From NCBI RefSeq assembly GCF_013085465.1, contig NZ_CP049838.1, positions 1,860,001-1,924,000 of the forward strand: a stretch of DNA of 64,000 nucleotides. The letters run 5' to 3'. Both the position numbers and the translations under genes were made by a program. This DNA is from Streptomyces asoensis. Its GTDB lineage: Bacteria > Actinomycetota > Actinomycetes > Streptomycetales > Streptomycetaceae. Each line of letters begins with the position of its first letter. Positions within the stretch are counted from its first letter, which is position 1. Of the stretch, positions 50,100 to 58,147 are shown one piece after another. The notes beneath the pieces are model-generated. The model had not been told where the DNA came from, ran no database searches, and saw only the letters and a program-made list of their open reading frames with translations.

Positions 50100-51280
50100 G
50101 CGGGCACCTCCGCGTTCGTCTCCGCCTTCATCGCAACCGTGGCCGTGGCCGGTGCCCAGCCGGGGGCGCCACCGTGCAGGGCCGTGTAGTACGGATCACC
50201 CGGCCCGATCTCACCCCGTCGCACCGTCGTGTCGGTGAACGCCGACTTGTACAGCGCGCTGATCAGCTCCAGGCTGGTGCGCCCGTCCGCGCCGCTGCTG
50301 CGCGGCCGCCGGCCGGCGCGCATGCTCGCGACCAGCTCGCGCAACTGCGCCAGGTGCGAGCTCGGGACGTCTGCGCCGAAGTCCTGCCAGGCCGCCGCCA
50401 GGTCGCCGGAGACGTCCGGGGCGGGCGTGATGTGCCAGTTGGCGTTGGAGTGGCCGTAGAGGTGGGTGAGTTCGACGGTGGCGCGCTCGCAGTCGATACG
50501 GATGCGACTGACCTCGTCGGGACTCAGGACGCTGTTGACGACCGTCGCCATGGCCCCGCTCTCGAAGCGGACCAGGGCGGTGGACACGTCCTCCGTCTCC
50601 ACGTCGTGCACGAGCCGGCCGGCCATCGCGCGCACCTCGCTCCACGGGCCGAGGAGGTCGAGCAGCAGGTCCATCTGGTGGATGCCGTGGCCCATCGCCG
50701 GGCCGCCGCCCTCGGTCTGCCAGCGCCCACGCCAGGGCACGGCGTAGTAGGCGGTGTCGCGGTACCAGGTGGTCTGGCAGTGCGCGACCAGCGGCCGCCC
50801 GAGGGCCTGCTCGGCGAGCAGCCGCCGTACGTGCCGGGTCCCGGATCCGAAACGGTGCTGGAAGACGATCGAGGAGTACGGCCCCGCCGCGGCGCCCTCC
50901 TCCGCCTCCACGGCGTCGTAGTCGGCGAGGGTCGGCACCGGCGGCTTCTCGCACCACACCCAGGCGCCGGCCCGCAGCGCCGCCACACTCTGCTCACGGT
51001 GCAGGGTCGGCGGGGTGCAGATGGTCACCAGGTCGGGGCGCTGCTCCGCCAGCATCCGCTCCAGGTCGGTGTACGCGTGCGGAACCCCGCTCTCCGCGCA
51101 GAAGGCCTCGACGGCGGTGGCATCGATGTCAACGGCGGCCACGACCTCGGCCTCACCCTCGGCGGCGAGCTGCTGGAGGGCGGGCAGATGGGAGCCGCGC
51201 CCGATCGCGCCGATACCGACGATGGCGGCCCGGACACGGCGGCCGGCGAGCGCGGCAGGCAGCGGAGTGGATGGGGGCAT
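50096..51280 (-). CDS. Gfo/Idh/MocA-family oxidoreductase
   Basis: 394 residues. N-terminal Rossmann motif AAIVGIGAIGRGSHLPALQQLA, then ICTPPTLHREQSVAAL, the catalytic-lysine motif CEKPPVP (EKP), and the C-terminal GGGPAMGHGIHQMDLLLDLLG. NAD(P)-dependent sugar or inositol oxidation/reduction is expected. ATG 51280 chosen; in-frame GTG 51295 lies directly on a GGAGGA. First gene of the operon, behind a LacI-type operator at 51366. Confidence 0.88.
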   Translation of the reverse strand: MPPSTPLPAALAGRRVRAAIVGIGAIGRGSHLPALQQLAAEGEAEVVAAVDIDATAVEAFCAESGVPHAYTDLERMLAEQRPDLVTICTPPTLHREQSVAALRAGAWVWCEKPPVPTLADYDAVEAEEGAAAGPYSSIVFQHRFGSGTRHVRRLLAEQALGRPLVAHCQTTWYRDTAYYAVPWRGRWQTEGGGPAMGHGIHQMDLLLDLLGPWSEVRAMAGRLVHDVETEDVSTALVRFESGAMATVVNSVLSPDEVSRIRIDCERATVELTHLYGHSNANWHITPAPDVSGDLAAAWQDFGADVPSSHLAQLRELVASMRAGRRPRSSGADGRTSLELISALYKSAFTDTTVRRGEIGPGDPYYTALHGGAPGWAPATATVAMKAETNAEVPA

Positions 51281-51365
51281 GGGCGTGATCAGCACTCCTC
51301 CGACGTACGGCCGAACGACCGAGCGGGCCAGCAACCGAGGGGGAAGCGTGCAGTACCTGCACACA

Positions 51366-51378
51366 GCAAGCGCTTTCC
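51366..51378. promoter_or_regulatory. LacI-family operator
   Basis: GCAAGCGCTTTCC with the palindromic core AAGCGCTT (51368-51375); the complement GGAAAGCGCTTGC is the typical Streptomyces LacI-type site. It lies 86 bp upstream of the Gfo/Idh/MocA start. No LacI gene is present in the window, so the repressor is encoded elsewhere. Confidence 0.7.
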
Positions 51379-51650
51379 CATCGGCAGCAACGTATGCGGC
51401 GGCCGGGCGACCGGTCAACCATGGGGACACCTGTCCGACGTACCGATCCGCACGTGAGCCGCGGGGTGGCGGGGGTGGCTGGGGCGAGGTCGGGCGGGAG
51501 GGGAGGCGCGGGGCGGTCGCGTGGGAGCGGTGCGCCGGGCGGGGGCGGCGGCTTCAGTACCGGTCGGCGGAGAGACGTGGCACGGCCCGGCGGCGAGGGC
51601 GGCGTGCCGCCCGGCGAACGGGCGCGGCGCCGGTCGGGAGGATCGGGAGG

Positions 51651-51734
51651 AGCTGCGCGTGGCGGTCGCCCGAGAGCCGCGTGCCGTCGGGTGGCGAGAA
51701 GCTGCGCGTGGCGGTCGCCCGAGAGCCGCGCGCC
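51651..51734. repeat. 35-bp direct repeat in a 590-bp geneless gap
   Basis: A 35-bp segment beginning AGCTGCGCGTGGCGG occurs at 51651-51685 and 51700-51734 with one mismatch, 49 bp apart. The whole gap 51430-52018 is GC-rich with further GGTCGGGAGG copies (near 51633, 51758 and 51780). Open frames exist in several phases but none has a good start, domain or codon bias. I see no gene here. Confidence 0.8.
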
Positions 51735-52018
51735 ATGGGATGGCGGCCGTGGTGCGGGTCGGGAGGTCAGGCGCGTGCCGGTCGGGAGGGGAGTCGCGTG
51801 CGGATGCCCGTCGTGTGAGGGTTTTTTGTCGCTTGCGGGGAGGAGGTCGGTGCCGTCGGCGCCAGAGCCCGCGCGACGCCTGCGAAACCCCTGTGCCGGG
51901 CCTGTCATCCGGGAACGCTACGCTTCCCCCGGCACACACCTGATCACCTGATCATCGCGCGCGACGGGCCGACCGTCGCCGTCGCCCTCTCCGATCGGCA
52001 CTTGGACTCCGTAACCTC

Positions 52019-52894
52019 ATGTCTTGGTTTGAATCCCTCATCCTCGGACTCGTCCAGGGGCTGACCGAGTTCCTCCCCGTCTCCTCCAGCGCGCACCTGC
52101 GGCTGACCGCGGCGTTCTCCGGCTGGAAGGACCCCGGCGCCGCCTTCACGGCGATCACGCAGATCGGCACGGAAGCCGCGGTGCTGATCTACTTCCGCAA
52201 GGACATCGGCCGGATCATCTCGGCGTGGAGCCGTTCGCTGTTCAACAAGACGCTGCGCAAGGACCACGACGCCCAGATGGGCTGGCTGGTGATCGTCGGC
52301 TCGATCCCGATCGGCGTGCTCGGCGTGACGCTCAAGGACCAGATCGAGGGCCCGTTCCGCGACCTGCGGATCACCGCCACGATGCTCGTCGTCGTCGGCA
52401 TCGTGATCGGCATCGCCGACCGGCTGGCGGCCCGCGACGAGACGGGCGGGAAGCACCGCGCGCCCAAGCAGCGCAAGAACCTGGAGAACCTGGGCGTCAA
52501 GGACGGCCTGATCTTCGGCCTCTGCCAGGCCTGCGCGCTCATCCCCGGCGTCTCGCGTTCCGGCGCCACCATCAGCGGCGGCCTGTTCATGGGCTACAAG
52601 CGCGAGGCCGCGGCCCGCTACTCCTTCCTGCTGGCCATTCCGGCCGTACTGGCCTCCGGTGTCTTCGAGTTGAAGGACGCGGTGGAGGGCGGTCACGTGG
52701 CGTGGGGGCCGACGATGTTCGCGACGGTGATCGCCTTCGCGTCCGGTTACGCGGTCATCGCCTGGTTCATGAAGTTCATCAGCACCAAGTCCTTCATGCC
52801 GTTCGTCTACTACCGCGTCGTGCTCGGCATCGTGATCATCGCCCTGGTCGCGACGGGCTCACTGAGCCCGCACGCGGCGGAGTCGGCGGGCTGA
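52019..52894 (+). CDS. uppP: Undecaprenyl-diphosphate phosphatase UppP (BacA)
   Basis: 291 residues, about eight membrane segments. Both active-site motifs are present: LGLVQGLTEFLPVSSSAHL near the N-terminus and ACALIPGVSRSGATISGGLF in the middle. Recycles the lipid carrier for peptidoglycan and confers bacitracin tolerance. ATG 52019 lacks a ribosome site; TAACCT just upstream suggests a leaderless transcript. Confidence 0.95.
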   Translation: MSWFESLILGLVQGLTEFLPVSSSAHLRLTAAFSGWKDPGAAFTAITQIGTEAAVLIYFRKDIGRIISAWSRSLFNKTLRKDHDAQMGWLVIVGSIPIGVLGVTLKDQIEGPFRDLRITATMLVVVGIVIGIADRLAARDETGGKHRAPKQRKNLENLGVKDGLIFGLCQACALIPGVSRSGATISGGLFMGYKREAAARYSFLLAIPAVLASGVFELKDAVEGGHVAWGPTMFATVIAFASGYAVIAWFMKFISTKSFMPFVYYRVVLGIVIIALVATGSLSPHAAESAG

Positions 52895-53062
52895 CCGCTA
52901 CCGCTCCACCCCCTGGGGCTGCGCGTAGCCGCACGGATCGGCCCTCTTGCCCGAACCCGCCGGAGAGCCGCCGGAGTTGATCGATCAGTCGTGACCAACC
53001 CCATATCCGTGCGCGTAGCCGTCCGGTAGCGCAGTGTCAGTGCTTGCGCCTAGGCTTGGCCC

Positions 53063-53242
53063 ATGTCCCCCAACTCTGTGCCCTCTGGTTCCGTGCGGTC
53101 CGCTGCCGAATTAAATGAGCGGATCCGGGCCCTTTGGCTGCGCGCGGGCGGTTCGCTCTCCGCCCAGGAGCGGGCGGAGTACGAGCTGCTGGTCGTGGAG
53201 TGGGCCATCGCGATCCGCGGCGAGGTCGTCAAGGCGGCCTGA
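53063..53242 (+). CDS. Small conserved-type protein with a TTA codon
   Basis: 59 residues (MSPNSVPSGSVRSAAELNERIRALWLRAGGSL..., ending RGEVVKAA). The region about 15-59 is a predicted helical bundle with normal Streptomyces codon bias. A TAGGCT -10 ends 6 nt before ATG 53063, so the message is probably leaderless. It contains one TTA codon (Leu in AELNE), so translation should need the bldA tRNA and be developmentally controlled. I recall similar small proteins in other streptomycetes but no function. Confidence 0.7.
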   Translation: MSPNSVPSGSVRSAAELNERIRALWLRAGGSLSAQERAEYELLVVEWAIAIRGEVVKAA

Positions 53243-53250
53243 GCCCAGAA

Positions 53251-53320
53251 CTCCCTCCCCCTTCCCTCCTCCCTTCCCTCCTCCATTCCCCCCTCCCTCC
53301 GCTCTTCCTCCCGCTCCTCC
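53251..53320. repeat. Long polypyrimidine tract
   Basis: 53251-53284 is 34 uninterrupted C/T bases; with three or four interruptions the tract runs to about 53320. It lies between the TTA gene and brkB. Such tracts can form triplex structures or act in termination; no gene here. Confidence 0.8.
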
Positions 53321-53386
53321 GTGTCGTCCCGTGTCGGGCCCGCGACCGTCCGTTACGCTCGCGTCGCCACAACGGTCACGATCTTC

Positions 53387-54337
53387 ATGGAGGGCAGCAC
53401 GGCGAGGATCAAGCGTGAGCGCCTCGTCAGAACGCTGACGTTCTGGCTGCGTCCCGCCTTCGCATTGCGCGTCATCAACCGGTTCCAGAAAATCGTGGGC
53501 TTCGACCGGTCGATGGCCCTGGCATCCAGCGCGCTGACCGCACTGGTCCCGCTCTCCATCCTCATCGGCGCCGTCGCGAGCAGCTTCGTGCACTACGACG
53601 CCGCGGAACAGATCATCAAGCGCTACCACCTCACCGGCGCGGGCGCTACGGCTGTCAGCTCCCTCTTCTCCCCCGCGGAGGACAGCAGCGCGAGCGTGGG
53701 CGTCTTCGGTGCCGTGTTCCTGACGATCTCGATCCTCAGTTTCGCCCGGGCCGCGCAGCGGCTCGTCGAACAGACGTGGGAACTCAGCCCGCTCAGCGTG
53801 CGCAACACCCGTAACGGCCTGTGGTGGATCCTCAGCCTGGCCGGCTACGCACTGTGCACCGCCTCGCTCACCGCGCTCCTCGGCGAAGGCGAGCTGGGGC
53901 TGGTCGCCGCGGTGTGCGAGGTACCGGTGACCGCCGTGTTCCTCGTCTGGAGCGGACGGCTCCTGTCGGCGAAGCGGATCGACTGGCCGGACCTCGTCCC
54001 CTTCGGCGTCACGGCCGCCGTTCTGACAGCCGCCTATTCGGTGGGGGCGGCCATCTACCTGCCGCGGCTGTTCAACTCGTACGCCGCACGCTACGGGGTG
54101 GTGGGAGCGGTCTTCGCGATGATCTCCGCGCTCTTCGCCGCCATGCTGGTCATGGTCGGATCGTCGGCGCTGGGGCGGGAGGTACGAGACGAACTCGACC
54201 GGATCCGCCAGGGCCACCGCCCTTCCGACCATGAGGTCCGCCGACAGTGGGACACCCTGGTCGAACACACCCGGTCACGGTGGCGCAAGGCGCGGGGACA
54301 GATTTCTCGCCATCAGCCCAAGGACCCCGACCGCTGA
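53387..54337 (+). CDS. YihY/BrkB-family membrane protein
   Basis: 316 residues, about six membrane segments (FDRSMALASSALTALVPLSILIGAVASSF, GVFGAVFLTISILSFARAAQRLVEQTWEL, NGLWWILSLAGYALCTASLTAL, and more). C-terminal cytosolic tail is Arg/Asp-rich. Often mislabelled RNase BN; the real function is unknown, possibly lipid or metabolite transport. ATG 53387 has no ribosome site. Followed by an 11-bp minisatellite. Confidence 0.87.
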   Translation: MEGSTARIKRERLVRTLTFWLRPAFALRVINRFQKIVGFDRSMALASSALTALVPLSILIGAVASSFVHYDAAEQIIKRYHLTGAGATAVSSLFSPAEDSSASVGVFGAVFLTISILSFARAAQRLVEQTWELSPLSVRNTRNGLWWILSLAGYALCTASLTALLGEGELGLVAAVCEVPVTAVFLVWSGRLLSAKRIDWPDLVPFGVTAAVLTAAYSVGAAIYLPRLFNSYAARYGVVGAVFAMISALFAAMLVMVGSSALGREVRDELDRIRQGHRPSDHEVRRQWDTLVEHTRSRWRKARGQISRHQPKDPDR

Positions 54338-54362
54338 GAGCCCGGCAACGCCCTGGCCGGGT

Positions 54363-54480
54363 CCCGGACGGGACCGGACGGGGACCGGACGGAGACCGGA
54401 CGGGGACCGGACGGAGACCGGACGGGGACCGGACGGAGACCGGACGGGGACCGGACGGGTCCGAAAAGGGACCGGACGGG
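54363..54480. repeat. 11-bp minisatellite
   Basis: Core ACCGGACGG with GG or AG between copies. Copies start at 54373, 54384, 54395, 54406, 54417, 54428, 54439 and 54450 (8 in exact 11-nt register, linkers alternating GG/AG to give a 22-nt super-period), plus diverged copies at 54363 and 54471. It lies in the 224-bp gap between brkB and the GNAT gene. Confidence 0.9.
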
Positions 54481-54561
54481 TCCCGAACGGGCCTGCCCAA
54501 GCCACTGCCTGTCCCGGCGCCGATTACCGGTGAGGCTCCCGCCACGGGCAGGATGGTCACC

Positions 54562-55095
54562 ATGACCGAGATCCACACCCCCCGCCTCCTCCTCCGCCGC
54601 TGGAACGACGACGACCTCGTGCCCATGGCCGACATCAACGCGGATCCGCACGTCATGCGCTGGGTCGACGACGGCTCGGTCCTCGACCTGGACCGCACGG
54701 CGGAGGCCATCGAGCAGTGGGAGGAGGAGTGGGACGAGGAGGGCTTCGGGCTCTTCGCCGTGGAGCTGCTCGCCTCGGGCGAACTGGCCGGCTTCACGGG
54801 CCTGTCCATGCCCGAGTTCCTGCCGGAGGTGATGCCCGACGTGGCGATCAGCTGGCGGCTCGGATCCCAGTTCTGGGGCCAGGGGTACGCGTCCGAAGCC
54901 GCCCACGCGACGCTGGAGTTCGCCCTCCAGGATCGCGGCCTCGACCGCGTCATCAGCATCAACCGGATCGGTGACGACGCCTCCGAGAACATCAGCCGCA
55001 AGCTCGGCCTGGCGCCGGAACGCGAAACGGTGCACCCGGTCCACGGCTTTGCGCTGCACGTCCACGCCATCGACCTCACCGAGTTCCATGGGTGA
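54562..55095 (+). CDS. GNAT N-acetyltransferase (RimJ/RimL type)
   Basis: 177 residues. TPRLLLRRWNDDDLVPMADINADPHVMRWV, then VAISWRLGSQFWGQGYASEAAHATLEFALQDRGLDRVISI (acetyl-CoA loop Q/RxxGxG/A) and NRIGDDASENISRKLGLAPERETVHP. ATG 54562 has GGATGG 5 nt upstream; ATG 54553 is in frame. Acetylates an N-terminal amine or small molecule; substrate unknown. The minisatellite lies just upstream. Confidence 0.87.
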   Translation: MTEIHTPRLLLRRWNDDDLVPMADINADPHVMRWVDDGSVLDLDRTAEAIEQWEEEWDEEGFGLFAVELLASGELAGFTGLSMPEFLPEVMPDVAISWRLGSQFWGQGYASEAAHATLEFALQDRGLDRVISINRIGDDASENISRKLGLAPERETVHPVHGFALHVHAIDLTEFHG

Positions 55096-55244
55096 CTGAG
55101 CCCTGGGCAGGCCGCGCGACTCGGCCGTGTCTCGCTGACGTACCGCGCGGGCAGCTCTCGCCTCGACCCGATCAACTCACCCCGGCGCGGCCAGGCCGGC
55201 GGCCCCAGGATGTCGGGAACGGCCATGACGAGACAAGGTGAAGC

Positions 55245-56186
55245 GTGGTTGATCGTTGGGGTGTTCCTCCTGTGGGCCCGGGTGCCGCGCCCGAGAAGTG
55301 GTTGTGGCGCGTCGGCTTCGTCGGCCTTCTCATCGGGGCTCCCGGTGTGGCGGTGGGCTGTTTCGAAGGGTTTGACGACGGCACGGACGCCGGTGCCTTC
55401 GCCTGGATCATGACCTTCTTCGGCTGCCTGCTGGTGGGCGTCACGGCAGGGGTCGGTCTGTTTCGTCGGTTCGATCCCGAGTCGAGGAGGGAGCGCCGTC
55501 GGGGAATCGCCGTCAGACGTTCCCGGCAGGCACCTCTGGCTGCCTCGGATCTCACCTATGAGTCCCTCCTCGCAGCGGCCGTGCGCTCGACAGCCGAGGT
55601 TGTACCGCAGCGGCCGGCAGCAGTGATCGACAACAGGGGGCGGTTGGCCTGGTGGCGCAACCGCGACCTGCTCTCGGCTTTCGACCTTCCCCCCATCGCC
55701 GCCTGGACCGTCTTCATTGCCCTTGCCGGATTCGCCGGCGTGCTGCACATCGTCGGCGGGGTCGGCCGTGGCTGCGTCTTCCTCGCGTTCTCGGCCTGCG
55801 GCCTGGCGGCCATCGTGTCCCAGGGCAGGCTCGCCCGTGACTTCGCCCGTGTGGCCGTCGGCGAGCATGTCCGCCCGATGCGCTGGCTGCTGCTGCGCGA
55901 ACCGGACGCGGGCGAGGCCTATTTGGTGCTGTACAGGGCCGACGGCGACCCCGACGAGGCTCCGCCGATGCTTCTGCGGCTCGCCAAGAAGCGGCAGGCC
56001 CGACACCTTCCCCCGGCGGGCGTCGCGGACGTCCACGGCTTGCTCCGTCCCGTCACCGTGCTCGTGCCGTGGATCGACGGCTCACCTGTGTGGACCCGCC
56101 ATCCCGTGACCGCACTCGACTTGACGACTGAGCGCGACCGAGGGCGACTGACGTATCTCAAGGGATCCGAGCCCCGCGGCCGGTAG
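55245..56186 (+). CDS. Membrane protein of unknown function
   Basis: 313 residues. About four membrane segments: two near the N-terminus (about 22-40 and 53-74) and two around 148-195, then a cytosolic C-terminal domain (about 200-300, VLYRADGDPDEAPPMLLRLAKKRQARHLPPAGVADVHGLLRPVTVLVPWIDGSPVWTRHPV). GTG 55245 with AAGG upstream. No family recognised. Same strand as the downstream lipoprotein and sigma genes but separated by 215 bp. Confidence 0.7.
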   Translation: MVDRWGVPPVGPGAAPEKWLWRVGFVGLLIGAPGVAVGCFEGFDDGTDAGAFAWIMTFFGCLLVGVTAGVGLFRRFDPESRRERRRGIAVRRSRQAPLAASDLTYESLLAAAVRSTAEVVPQRPAAVIDNRGRLAWWRNRDLLSAFDLPPIAAWTVFIALAGFAGVLHIVGGVGRGCVFLAFSACGLAAIVSQGRLARDFARVAVGEHVRPMRWLLLREPDAGEAYLVLYRADGDPDEAPPMLLRLAKKRQARHLPPAGVADVHGLLRPVTVLVPWIDGSPVWTRHPVTALDLTTERDRGRLTYLKGSEPRGR

Positions 56187-56401
56187 ACGCGCTTCGCGAG
56201 CGGGGCCGACGGCAATGAGCACAGAGCGAGAGCCCGGGGATCGACTCGCATCGTCCCTCAGCCCCGAAAAACCCGTCCCGCCTCCCGATCCGACGATCTA
56301 CTCTGCTGCCTCATGCTTTGAGCCGGGGCGGAGGGCTCGGGCGAAGCTTCTGAGCCGACGGGAACCCGCGCGCTCAGCCAGTCAAACGGGTGGGAAAGAC
56401 A

Positions 56402-57142
56402 GTGGTTCGCCAATCACGGGTCGGCATTGCTATTGCCATGCTCATGACCTTCTCGACGCTCGCCGCATGCGAGTCAGGGCAGGGCTCCCGGGCAGACGCG
56501 ACATCGGCAGAGACCAGGCCGGCCGGCGCAGAGGACAAGCCGTTGGGCAAGGCGGACCTGGAACGGGTAGCGATCACGAACACGGATCTCGACGGCTACG
56601 AGGTCGAACAGATCCTGGCTGCTCCCTCGGCGTCTCGCAGGACGGCGGATCCCGCCGAATGCGCGCCCGTCGTTCAGGCGACGGGGGGAAGCAGCGGCTT
56701 CACAGCCACCGCGCGCATCGGCCGGATGATGTCCCCGAAGGAGCACGGCCCCGGGACATCCATGATCCTTGCGTCACACAGCACCGGGGATGCCGCGCAG
56801 GTGATCGACGCACTCCGCACGGCCGCCAAGCGCTGCAAGACCTTCCTGGACCTCGGGGTGGGCTTCCGGTACGACGACGTCGCACTCCAGCCCGACCCCG
56901 GCTACGGCGATGAATCCGTGTCCCTGAGGCTCACACAGCTCGCGGCGGACAACGAGGACGACGAGCCCGTCCGAGTCCCCTACGCGGTGGTGGCCGTTCG
57001 ACAAGGGGCGACGGTCGCCATGTTCTACGAGTTCAACCGCCCCGGAGGGACAAGGGGCGAGGACCCGGCTGTCGTACCGGAAGAGATCATCAGGACACAG
57101 CTGAACAAGCTCAGCAAGCCGGCAGTTTCCCAATCACCGTAG
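56402..57142 (+). CDS. Secreted lipoprotein, paralogue of the gene at 47614
   Basis: About 246 residues. Signal peptide with lipobox TLAAC (Cys about 23), short charged linker, then a domain matching the one at 47614 in order and spacing (TDLDGYEVEQI, DPAECAPVV, Cys in AKRCKTF, VVAVRQGATVAMFYEF). GTG 56402 chosen over GTG 56390 because the shorter form aligns with the paralogue. It lies 430 bp upstream of the ECF sigma gene on the same strand. Function unknown. Confidence 0.78.
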   Translation: MVRQSRVGIAIAMLMTFSTLAACESGQGSRADATSAETRPAGAEDKPLGKADLERVAITNTDLDGYEVEQILAAPSASRRTADPAECAPVVQATGGSSGFTATARIGRMMSPKEHGPGTSMILASHSTGDAAQVIDALRTAAKRCKTFLDLGVGFRYDDVALQPDPGYGDESVSLRLTQLAADNEDDEPVRVPYAVVAVRQGATVAMFYEFNRPGGTRGEDPAVVPEEIIRTQLNKLSKPAVSQSP

Positions 57143-57571
57143 TCATGTACCGACTTGGAGATCCGCAGGGTGCGACGGGGAGGTACGAACGCGCCTTTGC
57201 CACACCCTGTTGGGCTCGCCCGCGTCGATGCGCCGCGCCGTGGCAGCCGCTTCGGCGTGGCGTGCCAGTCGCGCCTCCGGCCAGACGATTGATGATTGAC
57301 GCCTTGCCTTGGGCGCCCGCGCCCGGGTGGTTGCGAGCCCACGTCGCGAGTTGGTCAGCGTTGAGCGATGCTGTCGTTGCTCCCAGGGCATGACAGGTCG
57401 GGGGATGCGTCGGGAGTGCTCGTCCGGATCGGGGTCGCGGTCCCGGGCAATCTTCTCCTCCGTGACGGCGTCGAAGAGGCCGTGACCATCGCGGGAAACG
57501 ACCATCAGTGTCCGTACGCCCACGCCTGAAAGGATCCGGCCAGTGCCGGACAGGACGGGGTTGTGGAATCC
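57143..57571. other. Geneless gap with possible gene remnant
   Basis: 429 bp without a convincing gene. The minus strand between about 57390 and 57270 reads SLNADQLATWARNHPGAGAQGK-like text with no start or flanking domain, possibly a decayed gene. Near the sigma gene, GGGAAAC (57493-57499) and CGTAC (57513-57517) recall an ECF-type promoter with a short spacer, and TCCGGC-CAGT-GCCGGA (57535-57550) is a perfect small hairpin. Confidence 0.4.
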
Positions 57572-58147
57572 ATGACGGAAGAGGAGTCGCGCCAGAGGCA
57601 GCGGGCGCGCTTCGAAAGACTGGCGCACGTGGTGGTGGAACCGTTGCACCGGTATCTGCTGCGACGGACGAGCGCCGACATGGTCGACGACATCCTGGCG
57701 GAGGCGATGCTGGTGCTGTGGCGCCGTATTGACGACATCCCCGGCCTGGGGTCGGCGCCGGCTTCTCTGCCCGACCCCGATGACGTGCTGCCGTGGTGCT
57801 ACGGGGTGGCGCGGGGCTGCCTGGCGAATGCCCGGCGTGCCGACGGGCGCCGGCTCCGGCTGGTGGAGCGGTTGATCCGGACGCAGGAGCAGCAGCCGGC
57901 CGGGGTCGCCGACCACAGCGATCTGCACGCCGCGCTCGCCGCCCTCGGGGCGCTGGACCGTGAGGTGGTGCGGCTGTGGGCGTGGGAGGGGCTGGCGCTC
58001 CGGCAGATCGCGGAGGCGACCGGGCTGACGTCCAACGCCGTGAGCATCCGGCTGCACCGGGCGAAAAAGAAACTCGCCGAACAACTGAGGCGAAAGCAGG
58101 ACGAACCGTCCGGACACAAGAGAGATGAAGGAAGGAGCGGTCAGTGA
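57572..58147 (+). CDS. ECF-type RNA polymerase sigma factor
   Basis: 191 residues. Region 2 (about 15-60, FERLAHVVVEPLHRYLLRRTSADMVDDILAEAMLVLWRRIDDIP) and region 4 (about 115-170, DREVVRLWAWEGLALRQIAEATGLTSNAVSIRLHRAKKKLAEQL) are both clear, with an insert ALPDPDDVLPWCYGVARG-type between. ATG 57572 chosen; GTG 57563 is in frame. Its stop overlaps the next gene's GTG by 4 bp (GTGA), the usual coupling to a cognate anti-sigma or sensor. Signal unknown. Confidence 0.9.
   Translation: MTEEESRQRQRARFERLAHVVVEPLHRYLLRRTSADMVDDILAEAMLVLWRRIDDIPGLGSAPASLPDPDDVLPWCYGVARGCLANARRADGRRLRLVERLIRTQEQQPAGVADHSDLHAALAALGALDREVVRLWAWEGLALRQIAEATGLTSNAVSIRLHRAKKKLAEQLRRKQDEPSGHKRDEGRSGQ

Noticed and set aside
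51394..51951. 185-codon plus-strand frame in the gap before uppP
   Set aside because: Composed of Gly/Arg repeats, overlapping equally long frames in other phases; no ribosome site or conserved motif.
54231..54533. Open frames through the 11-bp minisatellite (RTGTGRRPDGDRTETG-type protein)
   Set aside because: Artefact of the repeat, open in several frames on both strands; no start site or codon bias.
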